Positions 1 through 7,445 of a stretch of 10,889 bases of DNA are shown piece after piece. Every line of letters begins with the position of its first letter. Within the stretch, counting starts at the first letter, position 1. The notes under the pieces were generated by a model, which saw only the letters and a list, made by a program, of their open reading frames with translations, searched no databases and was not told where the DNA came from. Both the position numbers and the translations under genes were made by a program. The DNA comes from Actinobacteria bacterium 13_1_20CM_4_69_9 (GTDB taxonomy: Bacteria; Actinomycetota; Thermoleophilia; Gaiellales; Gaiellaceae): the NCBI GenBank assembly GCA_001920085.1, contig MNJC01000076.1:1-10889 (forward strand). The letters are read 5' to 3'.

Positions 1-164
1 CCGAGCCCACCGGGGAAGGTCAGATCCTGAAGCAGGTAGCGAAAGTCGTCCGTCCACGCGTTGATGCGCTTGTCGACGCCGAACACCTCGTGCCCGTCGT
101 TCTGCAGCCGCAGCGCGAGGTTCGTCCCGATCTGGCCGCTCGAGCCGGTGATCAGGACGCGCAC
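1..164 (-). CDS. NAD-dependent epimerase/dehydratase, N-terminal part only
   Basis: The first 54 codons of a short-chain-dehydrogenase-type sugar epimerase/dehydratase; the rest lies outside the window. The translation starts MRVLITGSSGQIGTNLALRL, a beta strand followed by the glycine-rich dinucleotide loop GSSGQIG (residues 7-13) of the extended SDR family, then a second strand EVFGVD whose final Asp is usual for NAD(H)-preferring enzymes. Such proteins commonly act on nucleotide sugars in the cytoplasm, but the substrate cannot be told from this fragment. The start is GTG at 164; its G is also the last base of the miaB stop TAG, giving a 1-nt TAGTG overlap and suggesting translational coupling to miaB. 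The next upstream GTG is followed at once by that stop in the other frame, so 164 is the only sensible start. The family is clear; the specific enzyme is unknown. Confidence 0.85.
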   Translation of the reverse strand, partial: MRVLITGSSGQIGTNLALRLQNDGHEVFGVDKRINAWTDDFRYLLQDLTFPGGL

Positions 165-1489
165 TACACTGCCACCGGGACTGCCTGGACGCCGCGCAGT
201 GTGGTCGAGGTCGCGTCGTCGATCCGGACGTCGACGAGCTCGCCGGGCGCGGCGGTGCCCGCGAAGTTGACTGTCGTGTTCCGGCGCGTGCGGCCACGTA
301 GCAGCGACGGATCGGTGCGGCTCGTCCCCTCGACGAGCACTTCCTCGACACCCCCGACCCGCTCGGCATTGCGGGCCGAAGCGACGCGCTGGACGACGGC
401 GATCAGGCGCTCGATGCGGTCTCGCTTCACGTCCTCCGGAATCTGATCCGCCATCACGGCCGCCTCGGTGCCGGCGCGGGGCGAGTAGACGAACGTGAAC
501 GCGGCGTCGTACGCGACCTCCTCGACGACCTCGATCGTCTCGCGGAAATCGTCCTCGGTCTCGCCCGGGAAGCCGACGATGATGTCCGTCGTGAGGGCGA
601 GGTCCGGAATTGCGGTGCGGAGCTCGCCGACGAGGCGGAGGTAGCGCTGGCGGTCGTACGTCCGGCGCATCGCCTTCAGAATGCGCGAGGAGCCGGACTG
701 CAGCGGCAGGTGCGCGTGCTCGCACACGGCGCCGCACTCCGCCATGGCCTCGATCACAGGCTTGCGGAAGTCTTTCGGATGCGGGCTCGTGAAGCGGATG
801 CGCTCGATGCCCTCGACGGCGTCGCACGCGCGGAGCAGCTCGCCGAACTCCGTGCGGATCTCCGGCAGCAAGTCGCGCCCCCACGAGTTCACGTTCTGGC
901 CGAGGAGGGTGATCTCGCGGACGCCCTGCCGGGCCAGCCGAGTCACCTCGGCGACCACGTCGCCCGGGCGGCGGCTGACCTCGCGGCCGCGCACGGCCGG
1001 GACGATGCAGTACGAGCACTTCGAGTTACAGCCCATCGAGATCTGCACCCACGCCTGGAACGCACGCTCGCGATGCATTGGCAGCTCGCCGGCGAAGCTG
1101 CGGTCGTCGAGCCCGAAGCGTCCTCGCGCGACGCCGAAGCCGCCGGCGCCGAGCCACTCGCCCAGATGCGGGATCGAGCCGGGTCCGAACGCGACGTCGA
1201 CGTACGGGTACAGCGTGAACAGCCGCTCGCGCTGCGCCTCCGCGTAGCAGCCGCCCACCGCGATCACCTTGCCCGGGTCGTGCTGCTTCAGCGCCGCCGC
1301 CTGCGCGAGGTGGGCCGCGAACTTCGTGTCCGGCTTCTCGCGGATCGTGCACGTGTTGAAGACGAGGACGTCGGCGTCCTCCTGCGTGCTGCTCTCCCCC
1401 AGCCCGAGCTCCTCGAGCATGCCCTTGATCCGCTCGCTGTCGTGAGCGTTCATCTGGCAGCCGAACGTCGTGACGTGGTACCGCCGCAC
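164..1489 (-). CDS. miaB: tRNA-2-methylthio-N6-dimethylallyladenosine synthase MiaB
   Basis: Radical-SAM methylthiotransferase that adds the 2-methylthio group to i6A37 in tRNAs reading UNN codons. It has 441 residues, normal for the family. The N-terminal MTTase (UPF0004) domain carries the three auxiliary-cluster cysteines C11 (in GCQMN), C47 (NTCTIRE) and C81 (GGCYAE). The radical-SAM domain has CxxxCxxC at C154, C158 and C161 (GCNSKCSYC) followed by IVPAVRG. A TRAM RNA-binding domain fills about residues 378-437. GCQMN and the spacing of the cysteines favour MiaB over RimO or MtaB. The start is GTG at 1489, seven residues before the first conserved strand; no obvious Shine-Dalgarno lies just upstream, and the start is only 8 nt from the divergent exporter start. 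The stop overlaps the epimerase start by 1 nt. All catalytic residues are present. Confidence 0.96.
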   Translation of the reverse strand: MRRYHVTTFGCQMNAHDSERIKGMLEELGLGESSTQEDADVLVFNTCTIREKPDTKFAAHLAQAAALKQHDPGKVIAVGGCYAEAQRERLFTLYPYVDVAFGPGSIPHLGEWLGAGGFGVARGRFGLDDRSFAGELPMHRERAFQAWVQISMGCNSKCSYCIVPAVRGREVSRRPGDVVAEVTRLARQGVREITLLGQNVNSWGRDLLPEIRTEFGELLRACDAVEGIERIRFTSPHPKDFRKPVIEAMAECGAVCEHAHLPLQSGSSRILKAMRRTYDRQRYLRLVGELRTAIPDLALTTDIIVGFPGETEDDFRETIEVVEEVAYDAAFTFVYSPRAGTEAAVMADQIPEDVKRDRIERLIAVVQRVASARNAERVGGVEEVLVEGTSRTDPSLLRGRTRRNTTVNFAGTAAPGELVDVRIDDATSTTLRGVQAVPVAV

Positions 1490-1497
1490 GGGCGAGA

Positions 1498-2133
1498 ATG
1501 CTACCCGTGGTCTTTCCGGATTCCGGCACCGTGTGGGTCTTCTGCGTCACGGCCCTGGCTCTCCTGCTGATCCCGGGGCCGGCGGTGCTGTACGTCGTCG
1601 TCCAGGGTGCCGAGCAGGGCCGCCGCGCCGGCCTCGCCTCGGTGGCCGGCATCCATCTCGGGACGCTGGTTCACGTCTTCGCGGCGACCGTCGGTCTCTC
1701 CGCGCTGATCGTCGCCTCCGCCCTGGCGTTCGATGTCGTCAAGTACGCCGGCGCCGTCTACCTCGTGTACGTCGGCGTCCGGAAGCTGCTCGGACACGAT
1801 GACCCGAGCCTCAAGCCTGACCGGCAGCGCGTCTCGTACCGGCGCGCATTCGTGCGCGGGACCGTGGTCAACGTGCTCAACCCGAAGACGGCGCTCTTCT
1901 TCTTGGCGCTGCTGCCGCAGTTCGTCGATACCGACCGCGGCGGCGTGTGGTCGCAGGCGCTCGTTCTCGGGCTCGTCTTCGTCGCCCTCGGCCTGGTGAC
2001 CGACTCGATGTACGCGCTGGCCGCCGGGACGGTCGGCGGCTTCCTACGGCGCCGCCGCCGGGGGATGCGTTACGGGTCCGGCATCGTGTTCGTCGGGCTG
2101 GGCGCCGCCGCTGCCCTCGCGAAGCGGAACTGA
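1498..2133 (+). CDS. LysE/RhtB family amino-acid exporter
   Basis: Integral membrane exporter of the LysE/RhtB superfamily, 211 residues, the usual size. The hallmark is the first helix ending in IPGPAVLYVV (residues 25-34) followed by QGAEQGRRAGL, and the second signature NPKTALFFLALLPQF (128-142). About six hydrophobic segments are visible, roughly 12-35, 45-70, 74-97, 128-143, 153-178 and 192-208. Members export amino acids such as homoserine, threonine, lysine or cysteine derivatives; the substrate cannot be assigned. It is the only plus-strand gene here. Its 5' end is 8 nt from the divergent miaB start, and its last 90 nt overlap the 3' end of rny on the opposite strand. ATG at 1498 is preceded only by a weak purine stretch; GTG at 1507 would also leave a plausible first helix. 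No separate promoter could be recognised. Confidence 0.9.
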   Translation: MLPVVFPDSGTVWVFCVTALALLLIPGPAVLYVVVQGAEQGRRAGLASVAGIHLGTLVHVFAATVGLSALIVASALAFDVVKYAGAVYLVYVGVRKLLGHDDPSLKPDRQRVSYRRAFVRGTVVNVLNPKTALFFLALLPQFVDTDRGGVWSQALVLGLVFVALGLVTDSMYALAAGTVGGFLRRRRRGMRYGSGIVFVGLGAAAALAKRN

Positions 2134-3687
2134 GCCGGGGCCGCCGTTCGTCACGTTGCGCGCGACATCGATCGCGCGGCTCTCGCGAATGACGGTGACC
2201 TTCACCTGGCCGGGGTACTCGAGCTGGTCCTCGATCTCGCGCGCGATCTCGTGTGAGAGCAGCACGGCTGCGTCGTCGTCGACCTCGCCCGGCTTCACGA
2301 TCACGCGAATCTCCCGCCCGGCCTGCAGCGCGTAGACCTTCTCGACGCCCGGCTTCTGCGCCGCGAGCTCCTCCAGAGACGCGAGGCGCTTGATGTAGTG
2401 CTCGAGGCTCTCGCCGCGGGCGCCCGGTCGTGACGCCGAGATCGCGTCGGCGGCGATCAGCAGCACGGCCTCGACCGTCTGCGGCTCGACCTCGTAGTGG
2501 TGCGCCTCGATGGCGTGCACGACGTGCTGCGACTCGCCGTAGCGGCGCGCCAGCTGCGCGGAGATGGACGCGTGGGAGCCCTCGACCTCGTGCGTCATCG
2601 CCTTGCCGAGGTCGTGCAGCAGCGCCGCCCGCTTCGTCACCTTGACGCTCGCGCCGACCTCCGCGGCCATGATGCCGGCGAGGTGCACCACCTCGAGCGT
2701 GTGCTTGAGGACGTTCTGGCCGTAGCTCGTTCGGTAGCGGAGGCGCCCGAGGATCTTCACGAGCTCCTCGTGGAACTCGCCGCAGTTCGCCTCGAACACC
2801 GCCTGCTCGCCGGCCTGGACGATGTGGTCCTCGATCTCCGCCTTCGACTGGTAGTACGTGTCCTCGATCCGTGCCGGATGGATCCGCCCGTCCTCGATCA
2901 ACTTGGCGAGCGTCAGCCTCGCGATCTCGCGTCGGATGCCGTCGAATGACGACAGCACGACGGCCTGCGGCGTGTCGTCGATGATGAAGTCGACGCCGGT
3001 GAGGTGCTCGAGGGCGCGGATGTTCCGGCCCTCTCGGCCGATGATGCGCCCCTTCATGTCGTCCGACGGAAGCTGGATCACCGACACCGTCGTCTCGGCG
3101 GCGTGGCTCGCGGCGACGCGCTGCAGCGCGTCGGCGACGAGGTTGCGGGCGCGCCGCTTCGCTTCGGTGCGGGCCTCCTCCTCGAGCTGGCGGACGCGGC
3201 GCGCGAGGTCGTGCCGGACGAGGTCCTCCGAGCGCTCGAGCAGCGTCACCTTCGCCTGGTTCGCGGTCATGCCGGAGATGCGCTCGAGCTCCGCGAGCTG
3301 CTCGTCCTTCGCGTTCTTCTGCTCCTCCTGGAGCTGCTTGAGGTGCGTCTCGCGATCGGCTAGGCCCTGCTCCCGGCGCTGGAGCTCGGTGAGCTTCGTG
3401 TCGATCTCCTCTTCCTTCGCCAGCACGCGCTCCTCGACCTTGACGATGCGCGACCGGTGCTCCGCGATCTCCTGGTCGATCTCCGCGCGCAGCTGGACGG
3501 CTTCCTCGCGGGCGCTGATCTGGCCCTCGCGGCGGAGGGTGTCCGCTTCACGCCTGGCCTCGTCGATCAGCAGCCGCCGCTGCTGCTCCGCGGCGCCGAG
3601 ACGGGACTTTCCGAGCACGCCGATCGCGATCGCAACGGCGATACCCCCGACGATGACCCCGATCAGAATCCCGATTGCGACCAGCAT
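2044..3687 (-). CDS. rny: Ribonuclease Y, with a 37-residue C-terminal extension
   Basis: Membrane-anchored endoribonuclease that starts bulk mRNA turnover in many Gram-positive bacteria. The 547 residues show an N-terminal membrane helix (2-25), a long charged coiled coil (about 30-185), a KH RNA-binding domain (about 200-265, GxxG loop GREG at 217-220), and an HD metal-dependent phosphohydrolase domain with H335, H358-D359 (AALLHDLGK) and D414. The family usually ends just after VTVIRESRA-like sequence; here VTVIRESRAIDVAR ends at residue 510, and 37 more residues rich in Gly, Pro and Ala follow (2047-2157). Most of this tail is antisense to the exporter gene and looks like read-through after loss of an ancestral stop. 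The start is ATG at 3687 with AGGAG at 3694-3698, 6 nt upstream. It probably has its own promoter at the end of recX. Confidence 0.96.
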   Translation of the reverse strand: MLVAIGILIGVIVGGIAVAIAIGVLGKSRLGAAEQQRRLLIDEARREADTLRREGQISAREEAVQLRAEIDQEIAEHRSRIVKVEERVLAKEEEIDTKLTELQRREQGLADRETHLKQLQEEQKNAKDEQLAELERISGMTANQAKVTLLERSEDLVRHDLARRVRQLEEEARTEAKRRARNLVADALQRVAASHAAETTVSVIQLPSDDMKGRIIGREGRNIRALEHLTGVDFIIDDTPQAVVLSSFDGIRREIARLTLAKLIEDGRIHPARIEDTYYQSKAEIEDHIVQAGEQAVFEANCGEFHEELVKILGRLRYRTSYGQNVLKHTLEVVHLAGIMAAEVGASVKVTKRAALLHDLGKAMTHEVEGSHASISAQLARRYGESQHVVHAIEAHHYEVEPQTVEAVLLIAADAISASRPGARGESLEHYIKRLASLEELAAQKPGVEKVYALQAGREIRVIVKPGEVDDDAAVLLSHEIAREIEDQLEYPGQVKVTVIRESRAIDVARNVTNGGPGSVPLREGSGGAQPDEHDAGPVTHPPAAAP

Positions 3688-3693
3688 GCTCAG

Positions 3694-3698
3694 CTCCT
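3694..3698 (-). promoter_or_regulatory. Ribosome binding site of rny
   Basis: The minus strand reads AGGAG, followed by six bases and the ATG at 3687. It is the clearest Shine-Dalgarno in the window and fixes the rny start. A perfect 6-bp inverted repeat of CCGCGG (3710-3715 and 3721-3726) lies 12 nt upstream. Confidence 0.75.
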
Positions 3699-3767
3699 GG
3701 GTCGGTTGGCCGCGGTGCTGCCGCGGAGCCCGCCCCGGCGTTTGGCCGGCATCGACGTTCGGTGAAG

Positions 3768-3787
3768 CGAGCCGCCAGCGCGGCTCG
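3768..3787 (-). repeat. Perfect 8-bp hairpin flanked by direct repeats in the rny leader
   Basis: Plus-strand arms cgagccgc (3768-3775) and gcggctcg (3780-3787) are exact reverse complements around the loop cagc. The octamer gtgaagcg occurs at 3762-3769 and again at 3787-3794, so the repeats partly share bases with the stem ends. The unit sits in non-coding DNA, where such symmetry is not forced by codons, although high GC makes short stems common. Confidence 0.6.
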
Positions 3788-3924
3788 TGAAGCGGTTGCT
3801 AGGACGCCGCTGTCAGGAGCCTTTCTCTGCTGCGCTGGTCGGAGGTTGACACTGGTTTCGGGAGTTCGGTCGTGCTTTTGGAAAACGTCTCTAATGCAGG
3901 CAAATCGTCGGATGAGGCAACGTC

Positions 3925-3953
3925 ATCCTATCGTCGCTCAGGCCTCCTGTCCA
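3925..3953 (-). promoter_or_regulatory. Predicted sigma-70-type promoter for rny
   Basis: On the minus strand a -35 element TGGACA (3953-3948, five of six matches to TTGACA) is separated by exactly 17 nt from a -10 element TAGGAT (3930-3925, four of six matches to TATAAT, a form often seen in high-GC Gram-positives). Transcription would start near 3918. The -35 element lies within the last codons of recX, so the promoter is internal to the gene cluster and would uncouple rny from recA-recX. It is based on visual matching only. Confidence 0.5.
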
Positions 3954-4525
3954 AAACTTGCTTCCAGGGCCGCTTCCACAGCCTCCTCGCCGAAGCCTCG
4001 CCCGGCCAGGTAACGGGCGGTCCGGGGGCCGGGCCCACGCCGCTCGATCAGCGGCCGCGCCCGCTCCGTCTCGGGCTCGAGACCGCCTAGAGCCTCTTTC
4101 ACGAGCGCCTCGCCGAGCCCCTCGGCGAGCAGGCGACGCCGGATCGCCTCGTTGCCGTAGCCCCTCTCGGCGAGCGAGCCGGCGCGGATATGGGCGACCC
4201 GGCGGTCGTCGACGAGCCCGGCGCGCTCCAGCGCCGCGAGCGACTCGGCGGCCGCCGCCGGTGCCACGGACGCGCGCTCGAGCCGCTCGGCCAGGCCGAG
4301 GCGCGACAGGTCCCGATGGCGCAGCGCCCGGCCCGCGACGTGGAGCGCCTCGGAGCGGCGCAGCTCGCGCCGCAAGACCCGGAGGACGGTCCGGTCGAGC
4401 GACCGGCCCTCCGCGAGCCCGGCTCGCACGACGACGTCGACCGGGAACACGCGCCACGGCGCCCCGTCGAGCTCCACCGCGACGCGCCCGCGACGGTTGT
4501 CGCGCAGCGCGGTCACCGTCGGCAC
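3938..4525 (-). CDS. recX: Regulatory protein RecX
   Basis: RecX binds RecA filaments and modulates their growth and ATPase activity. The 195-residue product is mostly short Arg/Leu/Ala-rich helices in the three-helix repeats typical of the family. The clearest block is LERAGLVDDRRVAHIRAGSL (99-118) followed by ERGYGNEAIRRRLLAEGL, the usual RecX core; a later repeat ends in YLAGRGFGEEAVEAAL. The N-terminal 55 residues form a beta-rich domain (TVTALRDN...RVAVELDG) also seen in actinobacterial RecX. The start is GTG at 4525, 6 nt after the recA stop, with GAGG about 9 nt upstream overlapping the recA end. Position directly after recA supports the call. The last codons contain the predicted rny -35 element. 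Sequence divergence is normal for RecX. Confidence 0.9.
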   Translation of the reverse strand: MPTVTALRDNRRGRVAVELDGAPWRVFPVDVVVRAGLAEGRSLDRTVLRVLRRELRRSEALHVAGRALRHRDLSRLGLAERLERASVAPAAAAESLAALERAGLVDDRRVAHIRAGSLAERGYGNEAIRRRLLAEGLGEALVKEALGGLEPETERARPLIERRGPGPRTARYLAGRGFGEEAVEAALEASFGQEA

Positions 4526-4531
4526 GGTGGT

Positions 4532-5617
<1,086 letters not shown>

Positions 5618-5622
5618 CTACC

Positions 5623-6177
5623 TCACCCTCTCTCCAAGACAAACGATTCGACGACAAAGTACTGGGCGCCGTTCGGCCCAAGCTGGGATAGGTAAACAGC
5701 AGCGTCGGACGGCACGATCTCCCCAAGCTCGGGCAGCGACGGCTTCAGCCCGGGCGGCCGCCTGAAGCGGAGGACGGTCACGTGCGCGAGCCACGCACGC
5801 CGTTCGCGCTCGTAGACGCCCAGGCGCTCGAGCCGGCCGAAGAGGTCCTCGGCCAGCCGAGTCGCCGCGCCGGTGACGTCCTTCAGAACGAGCATGCCGA
5901 CGCTTCTCGTCTCGCGGTATCGCGCCGGCAGCAGCCGGATCGGGCCCGCGGCGGCGGCAGACCCGCGCAGCGCCTCGGCGATCGCCAGGACCTCGCCTCT
6001 CGGCCGGTGGCCCAGGAACGCGAGCGTGAGATGCAGGTGCTCGCGCGGGACGACCCGGCCGTCGCGCAGCTCGCCGGCCTGCCAGGCCGCCAGCGTGTCG
6101 AGCGCCGGTTCTCGGAGCCGCAGCGCGCAGAAGAGCCGTAGGCGTTCACGGCCTTCAACGCTAGCCGGGAGGTTCAC
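5623..6177 (-). CDS. thpR: RNA 2',3'-cyclic phosphodiesterase (2H superfamily, LigT-like)
   Basis: Small cytoplasmic 2H phosphoesterase of 184 residues, the usual size. Members hydrolyse 2',3'-cyclic phosphate RNA ends to 2'-phosphates and were first described as 2'-5' RNA ligases. Both catalytic motifs are present: HLTL at 49-52 and HVTV at 132-135. The start FCALRL (16-21) and VGMLVLKD (93-100) also fit the family. The start is GTG at 6177, whose bases overlap the cinA stop in GTGA, a 4-nt overlap implying translational coupling. The stop lies 5 nt before recA. A cinA-ligT-recA order is known from Deinococcus radiodurans, so the neighbourhood supports the call. Its physiological substrate in bacteria is uncertain. 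Confidence 0.92.
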   Translation of the reverse strand: MNLPASVEGRERLRLFCALRLREPALDTLAAWQAGELRDGRVVPREHLHLTLAFLGHRPRGEVLAIAEALRGSAAAAGPIRLLPARYRETRSVGMLVLKDVTGAATRLAEDLFGRLERLGVYERERRAWLAHVTVLRFRRPPGLKPSLPELGEIVPSDAAVYLSQLGPNGAQYFVVESFVLERG

Positions 6178-7445
6178 GCCGGTTCGTCGCGATTCTGTGC
6201 CAGAAGGCGCCGGACGAGGTGCAGGGCGGTGACGGCGGCACGCCGGCGGATGCCCTCGCGGTCGCCGGGGAACACGAAGTCGGCGGTCCGCGATCCGAAC
6301 GGGCTCTCGGCATGGAGGTACACCAGGCCGACGGGCTTCTCGTCGCTCCCCCCGTCCGGTCCGGCGATGCCCGTGACCGCGACGGCGACATCGGCGCCGA
6401 GCCGCTCCCGCGCACCGGCTGCCATGGCGGCTGCCGTCTCCGCGGACACCGCCCCGTGCCGCTCGAGCAGCTCGGCAGGCACGCCGAGCTCGGCCTTCTT
6501 GACCTCGTCCGCATAAGCCACCACCCCGCCGAGAAAGACCCGGCTGCTGCCTGGCACCGACGTCAGCCGCTCGGCGACCATTCCGCCCGTGCAGGACTCG
6601 GCCGTGGCCAGGGTCAGGCCCCGGGCGCCGCACAGATCGAGGACCAGCTCCTCGACGCGGCGCTCGTCGAGGCTGAAGAGGTAGCGGTCCAGCGGCGCCA
6701 CCAGCTGCGACGTCAGCTCGTCGGCGCGCCCCTCGGCGCCCGGTTGGACGTACATGTCGACGTGGATCTCGAAGTCGCGGGCGCAGATCGTCGCCTCCAC
6801 CCCGTCCCCGTCGCCGCCCGCGTCCGCGAGCGCCTTTGCCACCGCCGACTCGCTCGCGCCGAAGAAGCGCAGCAGCCGCACGTCCGGCGGCCGCGCCCGC
6901 GCGAGAATGCCGCGCACGGGCTCCGACTCGACCGCGAAGCGCCACAACCGCTGCAGCTCGCCCGGCGGTCCCGGCAGCACGACGACGACGCACTCCCCCG
7001 CTTCCAGCACCAGTCCCGGCGCCGTTCCCGCCAGCCCCAGGGACAGCGCGCCCTCCGGAATCGTCGCCTGCTTGCGCACCCCCTGCTCGAAGTCGACGTA
7101 CGGACGGCTCATCCGCTGCGCGAACGCGCGGGAGATCCCGCCGATCTCACGGTGCAGGCCCTCGTCGAGCCGCAGCCCGACGCCGGCGGCACGCGCGACG
7201 AGCTCGACGGTGCGGTCGTCGTGCGTCGGCCCGAGCCCGCCCGACACGACGCACAGATCCGCGCGGAGTCCTTCCGCGAGCGCACCCTCGAGCTCCTCCT
7301 CGCGATCTCCGACGATCACGATGCGCGCGGGCTCGACGCCGCGCCGCAGGAGCTCCGCTGCGAGAAACGGGCCGTTCAGGTCGCGCCGGTCGCCGCGGAC
7401 GAGCTCGCTGCCGGTGACGACGACGACAGCGCGCGGGCGTGTCAA
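6174..7445 (-). CDS. cinA: CinA-family protein, nicotinamide-nucleotide amidase type
   Basis: Two-domain CinA of 423 residues. The N-terminal MoCF/MPT-binding-like domain (about 5-165) begins VVVVTGSELVRGDRRDLNG and carries SGGLGPTHDD (68-77). After a linker domain, the C-terminal PncC-type amidase domain (about 262-415) has TAESCTGGMVAERL (281-294), GVVAYADEVK (307-316), GAVSAETAAAMA (331-342) and VTGIAGPDGGSDEKPVGLVY (357-376). The latter domain deamidates NMN to nicotinate mononucleotide in NAD salvage; the N-terminal domain is linked to ADP-ribose pyrophosphatase activity in some homologues. The start is TTG at 7445, overlapping the stop of the RodZ-like gene in TTGA; no other usual start codon lies near the first conserved strand. 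The open frame continues upstream as far as 7799, but that part is another frame of the RodZ-like gene. The downstream end overlaps thpR by 4 nt. Confidence 0.93.
   Translation of the reverse strand: MTRPRAVVVVTGSELVRGDRRDLNGPFLAAELLRRGVEPARIVIVGDREEELEGALAEGLRADLCVVSGGLGPTHDDRTVELVARAAGVGLRLDEGLHREIGGISRAFAQRMSRPYVDFEQGVRKQATIPEGALSLGLAGTAPGLVLEAGECVVVVLPGPPGELQRLWRFAVESEPVRGILARARPPDVRLLRFFGASESAVAKALADAGGDGDGVEATICARDFEIHVDMYVQPGAEGRADELTSQLVAPLDRYLFSLDERRVEELVLDLCGARGLTLATAESCTGGMVAERLTSVPGSSRVFLGGVVAYADEVKKAELGVPAELLERHGAVSAETAAAMAAGARERLGADVAVAVTGIAGPDGGSDEKPVGLVYLHAESPFGSRTADFVFPGDREGIRRRAAVTALHLVRRLLAQNRDEPA

Larger units (their letters stand above)
3688..3918 (-). promoter_or_regulatory. 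Structured 5' leader of rny (predicted)
   Basis: About 230 nt of non-coding sequence between the predicted rny transcription start (near 3918) and the rny start codon. It holds no convincing ORF. Seen directly: a perfect 8-bp stem with a 4-nt loop at 3768-3787 (CGAGCCGC/GCGGCTCG), the octamer gtgaagcg repeated directly at 3762-3769 and 3787-3794 around that hairpin, and a 6-bp CCGCGG inverted repeat at 3710-3726 near the ribosome binding site. A weaker CCGGC/GCCGG hairpin lies near 3735-3750. No U-tract follows any hairpin, so these are not classical intrinsic terminators. Leader-mediated autoregulation is known for the E. coli RNase E gene; a similar role here is inference only. Confidence 0.45.

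Noticed and set aside
2159..2178. 7-bp inverted repeat cgcgcga/tcgcgcg just after the exporter stop, a possible terminator
   Set aside because: It lies in the conserved RNase Y coding segment (RAIDVAR), has no U-tract on either strand, and such repeats are common at this GC content.
3846..3851. Plus-strand TTGACA, a perfect -35 hexamer
   Set aside because: No acceptable -10 lies 16-18 nt downstream, and the nearest plus-strand ORFs there are shadows.
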